Source: Endothia cerciana
Taxonomy: Eukaryota; Ascomycota; Sordariomycetes; Diaporthales; Cryphonectriaceae
DNA length: 64,000 nucleotides
NCBI GenBank assembly: GCA_026119935.1
Contig: JALRMH010000006.1
Location: 682,001-746,000 of the forward strand
Reading direction: 5' to 3'
Shown here piece by piece: positions 12,499-24,660 of the stretch. Position 1 is the first letter of the stretch; each line of letters opens with the position of its first letter. Below the pieces are notes generated by a model. That model was not told where the DNA came from. It saw only the letters and a list, made by a program, of their open reading frames with translations, and did not search any database. The position numbers were made by a program, and so were the translations under genes.

Positions 12499-14346
12499 AT
12501 GCACGGGGTCACAGAAGAGATATTGCAGATAGTGTTACAGCACTGGTTCACCGCAGCCACCGTGATACTCGTCACTTGGCTGGTGAGGAATCGGTATCGC
12601 CATGGACTGAACAAATACCCTGGCCCTTTCCTGGCGTCATTGACGGACTGGTGGCGGTTTGTCGACGTCTGGCACCGGAGGCCAGAAGTAACACACATCA
12701 AGCTGCATGAGAAGTACGGAGACGTGGTACGGCTCGGGCCCAATACGCTCTCGTTCGCAGATCCGGTGGCTCTGAAGGCGATCTACGGTCTGAACAAGGG
12801 TTTCGTCAAGGTGAGTATCTCCTCCCAGGGTATCTATCCAGGGGCAATATTGGCTGACCCGATGCGGTGGTGACACCAGTCCGACTTCTACGTCGTTCAA
12901 CAATCTGTCGTCAAGGGACACTCGCTCCAAAGCCTGTTCAGCACGGTCGACAATGACTTCCACCAGCAGTTTCGCCGCTCTGTGAACTCGGCCTTTGCCA
13001 TGTCGGCACTGGTGCAGTACGAGCCGTTCGTGGACAACACCACCAAGCTCTTTCTCGAGAAGACGCGGGAGCTGTTCGTAAACAACCCGCAAGGCTGCGA
13101 CTTCACCCGCTGGCTGCAGTTCTACGCCTTCGACGTCATCGGCGAGATCACCTACAGCAAGCGCCACGGCTTCGTGGAAAGGAACGAGGACATCGACGGT
13201 ATCGTCGCGTACCTGACATGGCTCTTCAACTATGTCGCTCCTGTAAGCCCGCCGCCGCCTCTCACATATTATCACTGGATAAGGCTCTAGCTTTTGCTGA
13301 CAAACCCCCAGGTCGGTCAGATCCCCATCCTCGACAAAATCTTCCTCAAGAACCCCATCTACCTAAGGCTCTCCGAATGGGGCATTGTGGACGCGACCTT
13401 CCCCGTCGCCAAGTTCGCCCGCGCACGCATGGCCGAGCGCCTCCCCGACCTCGAGAATGAGGACAAGGGTACTATCCTGCCCACCTCCGCCCCCAAGGAG
13501 AAGCCCACGCTGGACCTGCTCTCCAAGTTCCTCGCCGCACAGGAGTCCCGGCCCGGGTTCATGACCGACACGCTCGTGCAGACGATGGCCGTGTCGATGG
13601 CGTTTGCTGGTAGCGAGACCACAGCCATCAGCCTCGGGGCCGTGTTCTACTACCTGCTCCGCAGCCCGGCCGCCATGCAGCGGCTCCAGGCGGAGGTCGA
13701 CGAGGCCGGGGAGAGGGGCCTGTTTCAGGATAACGAGACCGGCCTCGTCACCTGGCACGAGAGCCAGAGGCTTGACTACCTGGATGCGGTCGTGAAGGAG
13801 GCCTTCCGCATGCATCCAGCCCCCGGCCTGCCGCTTGAGCGCATCGTCCCGCCGCAGGGCGCAGAGATCGCCGGACACTTCGTCGCCGGTGGGACGATCG
13901 TGGGATGTTCTGCGTGGGTGATCCACCGCAACAAGGAGATCTTTGGGGAGGATGCCGACGTGTTCCGCCCTGAGAGGTGGCTGGTTGATGAGACGAAGGA
14001 CAAGGAGACCGAGGAGGCGCGGATCAAGGAGATGACGGGTACTATGCTGCAGTTTGGTATGGGGAGCCGGACGTGTATCGGAAAGAACATCAGTTTGATG
14101 GAGATCTACAAACTGGTGCCGAGCTTGCTGAGGAGGTTTGAGGTGAGTTTGCCCTCCCTGTCAATCTCATACGCTGACTGAGCCTCAATATGCTAACTCG
14201 CAATCCTCTCACAGCTCGACTTCCAGGATCCGAATCGGGATTGGAAGATCTGCAACTCATGGTTTGTCAAGCAAACGGACTTCTGGACAAGGTTCTCACT
14301 ACGAGATATACGGCAGCCTAAGACCGAGGCATTGACGGAGAAATAG
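12499..14346 (+). CDS. Cytochrome P450 monooxygenase (pisatin demethylase-like)
   Basis: 545 residues in four exons: 12499-12810, 12880-13242, 13312-14142 and 14215-14346. All introns are about 70 bp, phase 0, GT...AG. A single N-terminal membrane anchor (about residues 13-28) should hold it on the ER, followed by the Pro-rich hinge KYPGPFLAS. Catalytic motifs are complete: I-helix AFAGSETTA, ExxR in KEAFRMHP, FRPERW, and heme loop FGMGSRTCIGKN with the Cys ligand near residue 480. The N-terminal half resembles the fungal pisatin demethylase/CYP57-like group, which acts on phytoalexins or secondary metabolites; the substrate cannot be read from sequence. The BBE oxidase 2.7 kb upstream on the same strand is a possible partner, but no backbone synthase is present. 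Confidence 0.93.
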
Positions 14347-14810
14347 ATAAGCGCCAGATGGAGTTGAGGCACTCAAGAAGGTGATCACATTTCTAGCCAA
14401 CAGGTTGAGCGTATTTATGATCCATAACTCCGTTATGCACCAGAGGCGTTCAGATTGCGCTGTATCCAGGTTGTGAAGAAGGACGACAACCGTATGGTAG
14501 ACAGGTTCCGAGTTTCCACCAAAAGGAAAAGTCCTATATTTCTTACCCTTCCAGGGTTATCAAAAACGAGCGAATATGGAAGCGCGTGTGGCGTCGCATC
14601 GCGCATATTTTCATCTCTGCCTGCTCCTCCTCCTCCTCACGGCCGAGGGTCTACGGAGATACGTCTGAGGCATGTGCGGCGTAGGCGTAATGTTGATTCC
14701 AACCTCAACAAAACCGACTCACAGTTGAACATGTTTATGTATGAATCAATCCGTCAATTCATTGTTGAAACTCACCTTGACTCCCTGCTGCACCATTAAC
14801 CACTCAGAAA
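14347..14810. other. Intergenic region downstream of P450
   Basis: No coding signal. A CTC-rich patch lies near 14622-14640. Presumed P450 3' UTR and terminator. Confidence 0.5.
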
Positions 14811-15367
14811 TGGACCTCACACCACTGGGGAACAACAAATCTCCTTCCCGAGCCCTCGGCGGCTGCAACACCGCCGTCCAGCTCGCGGCCCTCGCTGCCG
14901 GGCCCCGCCAGGTCCTGGCGGCGCCTCATTCCGGAGGGCCTACCGGGCGGCCCTGGAGTCCCTCCCGCCCCGGCTCCCTCTACGGCGTGATGTCCCCCAT
15001 CCAGGGCCTGCAGGATGCCGGGCTGATGCGCTCGGTGCGGGACCTGCGGCGCGAGCTGGGCGACCCGGCCGTGTTTGGGGCGGTGGCGGGGAGGCTGTAC
15101 CTGTTCTCGGGCGGCGACCGCATTGTAAGATGTCTGTCACACGTGAAGACCCTGCCACGCCTCTCCGGGGATGCAGGACGGAGATTAAAAAGGTCTGATT
15201 TGTTGGACATAGCCCGCTACTCGCAGGGTTTGGTTGAAATATATACTCAGGAAGTGAAGCCAGCCCGTAGTCCAAGATCTCATCTCTCACGGCCACATGG
15301 CAAACATCGCTCACCAATGGGTATCTCCTCTTGCGTGACAGATCTAATTAACCCCCATCCGCTCTGA
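14811..15367 (+). CDS. Doubtful hypothetical ORF or gene fragment
   Basis: An ORF from ATG 14811 (MDLTPLGNNKS) to TGA 15365-15367. Bases 14811-15124 are GC-rich with coding-like composition and give plausible segments such as SLYGVMSPIQGLQDAGLMRS and GRLYLFSGGDRI. At 15125 there is a good donor (GTAAGA) and at 15226 an acceptor (CTCGCAG); the 102-bp segment between them is in frame, so both spliced and unspliced forms are open. I do not recognise the family. It could be the 5' remnant of a truncated gene, because coding character fades after 15125. It ends 37 bp before the stop codon of the convergent minus-strand gene. Confidence 0.3.
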
Positions 15368-15403
15368 ACTGCGCCCTTTGAGTTGGGCAAACAAGTGCTT
15401 GCC

Positions 15404-18400
15404 TCACAGAGAACCGACGCCCCTATCCTCCAGGCTCTCATCCCACCCGCCCGTCTGGAGCAACCACTCCCCGACCCTCTCCTTGACGTGGCCAACCCTC
15501 TCTCCGAGGGCGCTCCGCCACTGCTCCTGGACGACGCGGACCTTCTCCTTCAGATCATCCGTCAGCCGCTGTCCCTCCCCCCTCCTGAACCCTTCCACGT
15601 CGTCTTTGCCCCGGCCGCCTTCTTCCTCCATCATCCGAGCCCGGGCCACGAGCACGGCCTCGTTGACTTCATGAAGGAGGCAGCACAGGTTCGTCTGGGA
15701 CTCGATGAACTGGTAGGTGCTCTTCTCGGCGTGCAGGAGCAGGCTGTAGAAGTACTGTAGAGGGTGATCGATGTATGAAGGGTTCTCCACAATCTCGGAC
15801 TGTGGAATCTGGATGCGGAAGTCGGCGAGAGACCTCTCTCTGGTATTTCGGCTGCTACCGCCGGGACCGTCGTCGTCCAAGACGGGGCTGGACCCCAGCG
15901 GGACGCCGTCGAGAAGCCCGCAAAGCGGCGGCGCGATGTCCCAGAACGCGGACAGCTGCGCCTCGACGCCTCGCACGACGTTCTCCTCCACCACATCGCG
16001 GAACTCACTCGTCCGCCGGAGTACGTCGCCCGCAAAGGCCAGGGCCCGCTTCTCGGCGTCCTCGGCGAAGAACGCGGATGCGTGCGCCAGCTTCTCCTCG
16101 TTACCGGCAAGCCGATACGGCGTGATGACCATCTCGCGGTATCGGCCGTTGCGATCCGACAGCAGGTCGTACACGGCGCGGTGAAGCATCTCGCGGGTCT
16201 CAAAGATCCATTTGAGGAGCGTCAGCTTCTCCAGCAGCTCGGGCTGCTCGTCGCCTTCCTCCTGGGGCATGTTCGGGTTATGCTCGTGGGTCTCGACGAA
16301 CAGGCGGGAACGGAGCTCATCAAAGAGCTGCGTGGCTATGGCAATGCGGCTAGTCAGTAGCTCATTGAGGGGCACCACTACTGCTGTCTGGAAGCGGTCG
16401 AAGTCCTTCTTCTCCAGGTCTTTGGAGGTTTGCTTTTCGCTCTCGTTAGAGTCGGCCTCGATGGCGGCCGCCTCCGCGTACGTCATCCGCCCTAGGCCGA
16501 TTTCCTGTTGCAAGTTCTGGCGAAGGGCCTGGCGACGTTTGTTGGCCGCCTCTGCAGCCTCGTCGTGCATGACCCGGCTATCGTGGTTGAAGCGAGTCTT
16601 GGTCGCGTCTACCTCGGACAAGTCGCTCAGCGTGCGAACCGACGCCCGAATGTCGGTGAGCTCTGGGTGGTTGTTGTTGACGGCTGGGTGATGGCGAGGG
16701 TACGGGGGCGGAAGTGTGACCAGCCTCGATACGTCGAGATAATTCGGATTTGGGGTGTTCGGCAGAGACAGTGGCTGTTGTACCCGGGTCAGTGCGGGCT
16801 GTGTGCTGTAGGTCTGATGATAGCTCTGCTCCGCTGGAGACTCATGCCATCCTTGCTTCTCTGGCGGGTATTCGTTCGACGAATCTCGCCCGCCCGGCCC
16901 CTCCACTGGGTCGTCTATCCACTGCAGCGCCTCCCGAGCTTCTTTCGGTACGCTCATGTACTTGGACTCCCGCTTGGATCTCTCCCATTTCGTTGAATCC
17001 CCGGACGAAGCTGACTCCCACCACCGGCTAGCCGGTCGCCCACGAGAGTCGTCGTCATGCCTGTCACTGACGCTCATGCTCAATATTGGTGACAGAGATG
17101 GCCGGAAGGCGGCGTTGTAGTTTGTAGCACCGGTGGCCGGGCCTCCAGGGGTAACGGGCACAGCATCCGCGGATGTGGGGGCTGAGTTCGACTCTGCAAG
17201 ATCTGAGGTTTCGCCGTGGTGGACAGACCCCACAGAGCCGCGGTGCGACCTATTAGGCTCCGAAGATTGCGGTGTCCACTCGCTTCCCTGCGATGTTGTC
17301 GACTCCCGCCTGCTCGACATTGGGCGGAAGAGATCACGCGTCAGGTCGAAGATCTCGGACCCCATTGCGCCGATGGCAGAGGAGTACCGCTCCCTCCTGA
17401 TCCTGGACTCACTGACGATGAACTCGGCGAAGAGCCGCACTCTTTCCGAATCGTCGGTAGCAGCGGCCTCCCTCTGCGCAAATGCCTGAAACCTCTCAAT
17501 GGTGTGATGGCAGAACTGCTCGGGGCTCTGCCGGATCATCGAATCCCGACTCGTTGCAACAGACTTTGAAGAAAGTGGGGTGACAAGCCCGTGGCCCGTC
17601 TTCGGTGTCGACCTCGAGACAGAGCGGCTGCGGGGCGGTGGTGTGGGCAAAGCCTTTGGTGCGAACGACGAAGGTTCTCCGGAGGACGGAGCTTTCGTCG
17701 GCCGAGGAGAGAGGGGGTGTATGGAGACCTCCGTCTTGGGCGTCTTCCTGGCTGAGTCTATAGCTCTCGGCGTCGATCCGCTATTTTCATCATCCTTATC
17801 CTCGGCCAGTGAATCTCCGCTCCGTGGTGGGCTTTGTGCCTGTTCGCCAGTCCTAGGCGTCCGTTTCCCGAATGTCGTTCTTCTCGACAATCCACTAGAC
17901 GATGATGGAATGACAATATCCTCCATATTTGTGATCGAAGCATCAATAGACAGACGGGAGCCCCTTGTCCGGCTCTCATTCCGCCTCTCTCGTAGGGTCT
18001 TGTCCCCACGCGTGGCATTCGTCCTGTTCAGCCCAGCACTTGGACTAGCGCTTAACGAGGCCTGGTCCGGGGTCTCAGGATTTCTGTCAACGCTGGGGGG
18101 GTCGACAGGGGGCGAGTCCTGCCGCGGAGACTCGTGTACCTGAGCGTTCCGGTTGGACTGATCCTCATCAATCCAGTTCGCAGGGGTAGGCGGCACTGGA
18201 CCTAAAGCAGTGACACCACTCGGGGGTGGCCGACGTGTGGGTGGTGAGATGACGGGATCACTACCGCCTGGAAAAATTCTATTAGCGCTTTGCGAGCGCG
18301 AGTGCGGAGGCGGAGGACCGGGAGGTGGCGGCGGCAGCGGGATGCTTTGATCCCATCTCGTCTGCGAAGCCGAGCGTGATCTAGCCGAGGTGGGTGTGTC

Positions 18401-19144
18401 GATGGCCCCGGTGGACGCGGCTCGCCGAGCGGACGGCGGAGCGCTTGGGGATGAAGGATCAGCGCCCGGCCTCTGAGGTGGGAGCTGCGGGATATGGATG
18501 CTGGGGGGGTTCGGACGAGAGGCCGACGGGCCCCAGCCCGGACGATGACCTGAGCCGAGGGCCTGGGGCGATGTGACCGGCTCAGGCTCCCTCCTTCTGC
18601 CCAGAGATGGGAAGCCGAATCTCCGCTCCCGTGATGAGCCTCTGCCGTTCGGTGGCGGCGGAAAGGACTGATTGTTTGAGGGCTCAGGTGATGGCCGGTG
18701 TACGGTAGGCAGCGGGGCTCTTGACAGATGCATACTGGCAGTGGGGGAGCCGTCAAAGACGGTGCTGCTCGGCCTCTGACTCCGTGGAGGGGAATAAGGG
18801 GGAGGAGGGGGAGCAGAGCCTTGTGTGTATATATATCTATCAGTCGACACAACTCGAGGCATGCGGTGCTGACATAAGGAAAGAAATCATGTACCATTTG
18901 GGTCTGGAGAGGGCAGTTGCTGCGCATGCGGCCTTTCAGGATTCGGTCCTGGCATGGGCGAGGGGATCCATTGCTGCGGGTTGTACGGCTGAATAGCACT
19001 GGCCGGCGTCGACGCGTTATAAGAATTCGAGCTGAAGGACACGGCCGAGACGGGTGTGTTCGGGTGCTGAGAGAAGCCACCCAGCGATGTCAGTAACGGG
19101 TTCAATCTCTGGCGCAGCCGCGACCCATCGCGGTTGTCACTCAT
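15404..19144 (-). CDS. Large Pro/Ser-rich protein with conserved C-terminal region, function unknown
   Basis: Two exons: 19144-18895 and 18819-15404. The intron of 75 bp (GTACAT...CACAAG, phase 1) joins DPNG to SAPPPPPYSPPRSQ. The product has about 1221 residues. The N-terminus (MSDNRDGSRLRQRLNPLLTS) and the PPPPPYSPPRSQ motif look conserved, judging from memory of similar unnamed ascomycete proteins. The first two thirds are low-complexity Pro/Ser/Arg-rich sequence with many candidate phosphorylation and SH3-type sites. The last 350 or so residues are predicted mostly helical and charged (from about DFDRFQTAVVVPLNELLTSR to the C-terminus) and look like a folded domain. There is no signal peptide or membrane segment. 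A cytoskeletal or signalling scaffold is possible, but this is inference only. Confidence 0.82.
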
Positions 19145-22100
19145 CGTGACTGGTTTGACAGAGGCGCGGTCGACCTCAACCTCCCCTCACTGCGGCAGCG
19201 CATAGGATCGAGACCGAGGTCGAGTGTGCTGCGAGCGGGACAGTAAGAGCAGAAGTGAATTAGGCCCTGGCCAGACGGGGCTGCGCCGCCTCGAAGTAGC
19301 TCGCTGTCGTCCTCCCGAACGCACTCGGGTGTCATGCACGAGCTGCACCGCAAGAGACACAAGCAGCGGGTGCGGGAAGGGAGAGGACGTAACCCGGTCC
19401 GCAGCAGAGGCGGCGTGACGGTCGTGACGGGGACGCGAAGAGCAGAGAGGCAGCAGGTGGAGGAGACTGGAAAAGAGGTGGTGAGACTCGGGCCTATGAC
19501 TTGACGATCCCGACCCTGGGATGCCCACCTTGGGTAAGGTGTCAAAACGCCCCCGGTATCGAGGTTCTTGAGGGTGGCCTTCAAAGTGGTCGCCGCCCCG
19601 GGGGTCGGGTGGGTCACCTGGCCCGGTTGCAACCTTGCTCCGGTAGCCAGTGAAGGGTTGACCTTGGATATCCGCCTATAGGCCCAGGTCAAAGCCCTCA
19701 GCTGCCTGACAGGAACAGCCAGCAGGGCGGGTGCTGTTAACAACGTACAGCTGGGAGAGGGGGGGGAAGAAGAAGAAGAGATGTGGCGTGTCCAGCCAGG
19801 CAGGCAAGGAGTAGGACAAGAAGTCAGGTGGGCTAGTGCATGGAAAGAAAGCCATGCAGTGAGTGGAGGACACGCGATGATAGGCTCGTGGGATCTATCG
19901 CGTCGATGTTCAAGGCACGGAGAGACGCACGCTGACTCGGCTGGCAAGGGTGAATGAAGTCGACGATCGTCTTCTCGACGAATACCCTGGACCCAGCCAA
20001 TGCAACACCAAACCCCCCCCCCCCCCGGCCCCTCACGGCACGGCCTTTGGGTAGATAGCCTGCAGGATACCGGTACTCAGTACTGGTCTCGAGTCGTTGA
20101 CCTCTCTGGTGAGGCTCCACCGCTCGAGCATTCCCAGGAGAAGGGCGCGGGGAGAGAGGCTACGGCCATACTGAGTAGTACTATGGTGCATGGTACTATG
20201 TATGCAACCTTTGACCCGGAAGAGCCCCACCCGCGCGGGAGGCGTGATTGGAGCTGCCAGGGTGCCGTGAATATGCCCCCGTCTATTCTTAGATGCTGTC
20301 AAAAGACTTGTGCTGTAGTAGTTGGCGGAGGTTTGTTCGGCGCTTAGAGGACGAGATGTCGTTCGCCAGGCGTGACCCCCCGGCTGTTGTACCATGTACT
20401 GATCGAGCAGCAGGTCACCCAGGCCTAACCTAGATGAGCCTGGCGGATCTGGAAATCAACCCACTACGGTACCTAACTCGCACTACCGTGTAGTGCAATT
20501 GGTACACCAGGGACAGGGGGCCACTCAACCCCTACCTCGCTGCAGGGGAACCCCATCCCGCCATTTTCCGACTGCGACGCTCCTGAACGTCGTCGCCCTC
20601 ACCACCTGCGCTGGGCACTCAGCACCCGGTCGGGTGTCTTTGACAGCAACGACGCACCCTCATGGGGACGGATATTGCCAAGGTCGAACGGTTCATGCGA
20701 AGCGGAGGATGCGACACCACGAAAGCTGTCAGGCTGCAGGGGCGGCACGCACCGTCTGACCGCACCGCCTACGGCACTGGATCATCATGCAAGGCGACTC
20801 TGACCGGAGAGTCTGGCTCTCCAGCACGTTGTGTGCCACCACAGGTACTACATAAGTATATATACCCAGGGCGTACATCTATATCCCGGTGCCAATGCGT
20901 GACCAGACGCCTCCACGGCTCGTCCCAGGTGGGGTGCCCGGCCAACGGAACCTATGAGGCGAGCGTGGTCCTCAGCGCCAAAATAGGCACGGGACGTTCA
21001 CCATCCGCTGCAAGACATCTCTGAACTCATGCTCTCGATGCCACTAAGGGCCCTTCTGATACCACATCCTCATCGAAGATGAGCACCAGTTGTTGAGCAA
21101 GATATCTGTGCGTCGATCCTCTCGTCTCCACCAACACCTGGCCTCCCGAGGGCGATGGTACCCTGCGTGCTGGACATTGCATACTATTCATAGAATCGAC
21201 CTCCTGTATCGTGCAATGGTTCGTCGTCGCCTATGAAGCTGTGGTCACGGACTGGTCGACATCTCGGGGGCTCTCTTGGGATTCGCAGACCGCAGTTGAA
21301 TCTCCGCGCTGACTCCCCAAAATAGACCCGCAGTGCGGGGCTATTGCTCAGTTACCCTGCTTCATGGGCCCAGATGCAGAGTTTGGCATGGGCGCGATCA
21401 GGTCAGCTTTACTTGCCATCAACTCTACATCGTCCAGGCGGGTCAGATCCCGCCCATCGCTGAGTTAGCAGACCACGTCAGGCTCTGCCTGACCGCCTTC
21501 TTCTCGACAGATCTGCGGTCAACCCGGACAACGAGCTGGTATGGCATGATCCTAGCATGTGTCTGATAATCACATACGGACGTGCCATGTGTACAGAGTA
21601 GATCCCGACAGTCTGGCCCGCTGGCCTCCATCGCATTGCTTTAAATAGAAACCAACCACATACACGTATCAAGCCAATAAGGCCTCCGCAGCCCGCGAAG
21701 TGAAGATGGAGTACTGTATACAGTCTAGCGTATCGTATGCCTTTACGGCAGGCACTATTGATGTTGCTTACACGGCAAGAGGGCAAATTACTCAGCTCAA
21801 ACCCCATCCGGGGATCGCTCGGCGCCGGTTGTACGCGGGAGTCTACTGAGACCTGGCAACGGGCCTATACCACCGGGCGCAGATCATTCGATTCACTGAG
21901 GTGAGTGCTTCAGCTGCCGGATCTGCATACAGCTAGAGGTGACATCCACGGCACGGCACTCCACGTGGCTATTTGGAAACGCGGGACAAGAGTGCGTACG
22001 AGGCTGAGGTCCGAGATTTAATAATAGACGTCGATGCTACCTACCATAGGGTGCTCCGGGCGTATCAGTCCTGTTGGCTGGAGGTACAGAGCTGTTCTAG

Positions 22101-23401
22101 TCGCTGACTTGTGTAAAGTCGTTAGAGCTGGCCACATCGCATAGGCCGATCTAGCAGTGTTTCCATTCAAGAAGGTCTCTCTAGGTGCTGGCCCCCAGTG
22201 TTTTCTGGTTTTTTTAAAAAAACTAAAAAAACTAAAAAAGTTTGCCTGATTCAGAGAGTTGCTTAGCGAAGGAGTTGTAGAATTATGCAGCCCAGGTTCT
22301 GCTGTTCGACTTCTTGCTTCAACCAACTTTTATTGGTGAGAATTTAATTCCCAATGGCTTCTTGTTGCTCGCTGCCCAACCATCTCTCCCTGTTTATGTG
22401 CCTGGCGCTGTCTTCTTCCGAGGTTTTAGCTCTTTTGGGCTTCCCTAGTGACCTTCCACGAGTATTTCACCTCGATCAATTACATTATCTACACTCTTTT
22501 CTTATTCACGCATTGTGGTATGCTGGGATGAGGTTCGTCTTCCGGCAATCGGTATGTACTGATGTAGTGATTGAATACTGGATCGATTGTTAGCTCCAAG
22601 GTAACCTTTTTTTACGGAAGACAGCATGACATATTTCTAAAGTCTCAACTCGCCGAGTCCTACTGATTGCTTACTGTCTAGATGTTCTCGGGGAGATGTA
22701 GACCTCGAAGCCGTCTCGTCTGGGATATGTTGATTTTGATTCAAGGCCTTGCATTAGAAGAAGCTTACTCACCGTTACCAACTTGTTGCATTGTGGGTCC
22801 AATCTCGGGCCATTCCCTGATTTTCTTCCTTTGGGGGGTGTTGATGCGAGGTTTGCTCAGGCACTGTCCTTGGTAGTACCATGTAATTAATAGACAGCGT
22901 GAATTACGAAACAGAAGCTACTTATCGTCCCTCATGATCATGATCACCCCTACTCCGTATTTCCATATCTTTATAAAATCACTCCTCATGCCAAAATCCC
23001 TTGATAACTGCGTAGCCTTTCGAACCTGCCAATCAGCCAGCAATTTACCTATTTAGAATTCACAGTTCGTTCCCCAATGTCCTTCTTCAGTCAGCAGGCA
23101 GGAAAATAACTCGTGAGTGAGAGGATTCAAGCTGAAGCGACTTTTGGGAACACTGATTGGTACAGTTGCGTGGGATTGTGGCAGAGCACTTGCAGAGTTG
23201 AGGATCTTCTTGTCGACGAGCACGATACTGAACTCCACGAGCGGAGCCTTGGACAACGTCCATATGATATCGAAACACTCCCAGAGCAGGTGCTTGCAGT
23301 GCCCCGAGTCTTGTCTGATAGACACTTTCGGAATCGCGTCCAAACGCAGACAGGCCTAGACTGAGGTGGCTTGCCTCGAAGGCATCATAAACAACAAAAA
23401 C
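19145..23401. other. Long gene-poor region
   Basis: About 4.2 kb with no supported gene. The minus-strand ORF at 19141-19947 sits upstream of the large protein and has no domain; it is probably leader or promoter sequence. A 14-base C run lies at 20013-20026. A T/A-rich block (22208-22240) contains repeated ACTAAAAAA units. From 20.4 to 23.3 kb frames are short and no transposase or reverse transcriptase motif is visible. Confidence 0.5.
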
Positions 23402-24660
23402 ATGCCTCTCTGCGCGCATTGCCGGCGAATCATCTCGGCCTACTACAAGCCAGGCAGATCCTACTTCAAGCTAGACATATCCCCACGTGCCGTCCCCTTC
23501 GACTGCGGATTCCTCATCAATGGGGTCGCGGGGAACTGCTTCGCCTGCTCAACCCTCTGAAACAACACGCTAACGAGGCCCGTAAGGAAACCCTCCGCAC
23601 AGCGCAACCAGGCGAGATCAGTCTCCAGGGCGACGGTTATAGCGATAGTAGCTGAGACTAGAGATGGCCCGACCCATACATTGACGGTCAGGAATGTAGT
23701 GAAGCCGAGACTCAGAGCCGCAAATTGTGGCTCTATGAGACGAAATGTGAGAGGCCCCGACATACCTACCTGGGTCACGAGGCCGACTGACCTTCGTGAA
23801 CCAGACAAGGTGTCAGGAAACACTCCCGCTAAGTACCAACGGCGAGTCTTGCCTCAAAACGGTCCACCAGTGGCTTGAGACCTGCCAATCCACCCACCTC
23901 AAGTACCGTGCCGCTCGCGCCCGGGTTTGGGGAGGCAAGCGAGGCCCAGTCTGGCTACCGACCCGACTCCTCGCCGTGGGCGAACATGACGACGAGCGCG
24001 TGCGCCTCATAGAGGGCGCGACCCTGCACGCCCTGGGCCCCGATAGACGATTCTCGTTACCTCGCGCTCAACCACTGCCGGGGCCAGAAATACTGCCTCC
24101 TCCCGAACGAGTATAACGAGGGTGATCTAGAGCACGGCATCCCGGTGTCGGATCTGAGCCCAACCGTCCAGGACACGATTCACGTTACCCGCGGCCTTGG
24201 TTTTCATTACATCTGGATTGACCCCCTGTGTATCATTCAAGGAAGGTTAGATGACTGGCACAATGAGGCGCCGCGGATGGATTGGGTATACCACAATTCA
24301 ACACTCACTCTAGCAGCCGCAGCCTCGACGGATACACATGATGGGCTCTTTCGCGAGCTTAATATGGGCTTCATCTCCCGCAGCGCGTGGCTACCCCGGT
24401 TCCTCGGGCGAAATGGGCACGTGGTGGAGAAGAGAAAACCTCTCTCCTCGGCTGCGCGCTAGACCTCTAGCAGGATCAGGTCGAAGGCAGCCCGGTGAAC
24501 CAGCGCAAGCGGGCGTCGAGGGATGGGTTGGCGTCACCACACACAGTGTTCTTCGCGCGAGAGCAGCCCTTCTGGGAGTGTAAGGAGCTCGAGGCGTGTG
24601 AGATGTTTTCTGAGGGCTTTCCAATGGCTGTAAGGGATATATCTCTGGGTTGCAGGATGA
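23402..24660 (+). pseudogene. Decayed HET-domain gene
   Basis: Pieces of a heterokaryon-incompatibility (HET) protein lie in order but in different frames. A start-like MPLCAHCRRII at 23402 stops at 23560. The pre-HET segment VHQWLETCQSTHLKY...WLPTRLLAVGEHDDERVRLIEG lies in another frame (about 23855-24030). The HET core (RYLALNHCRG, then GFHYIWIDPLCIIQ, then DDWHNEAPRMDWVYHNSTLTL) is in a third frame (about 24046-24350). A post-HET segment (FFAREQPFWECKELEACEMF) is at about 24550-24610. At least three frame changes and stops separate these parts, and the usual HCWG motif reads HCRG. HET proteins trigger cell death when incompatible hyphae fuse; this copy cannot make a full product. Confidence 0.82.

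Noticed and set aside
8110..15367. Secondary-metabolite gene cluster
   Set aside because: Only an oxidase and a P450 are present; no polyketide, peptide or terpene synthase, transporter or regulator could be found.
19141..19947. 268-residue minus-strand ORF upstream of the large Pro/Ser-rich protein
   Set aside because: No domain, odd composition, and it overlaps the start of the real gene in another frame; probably leader sequence.
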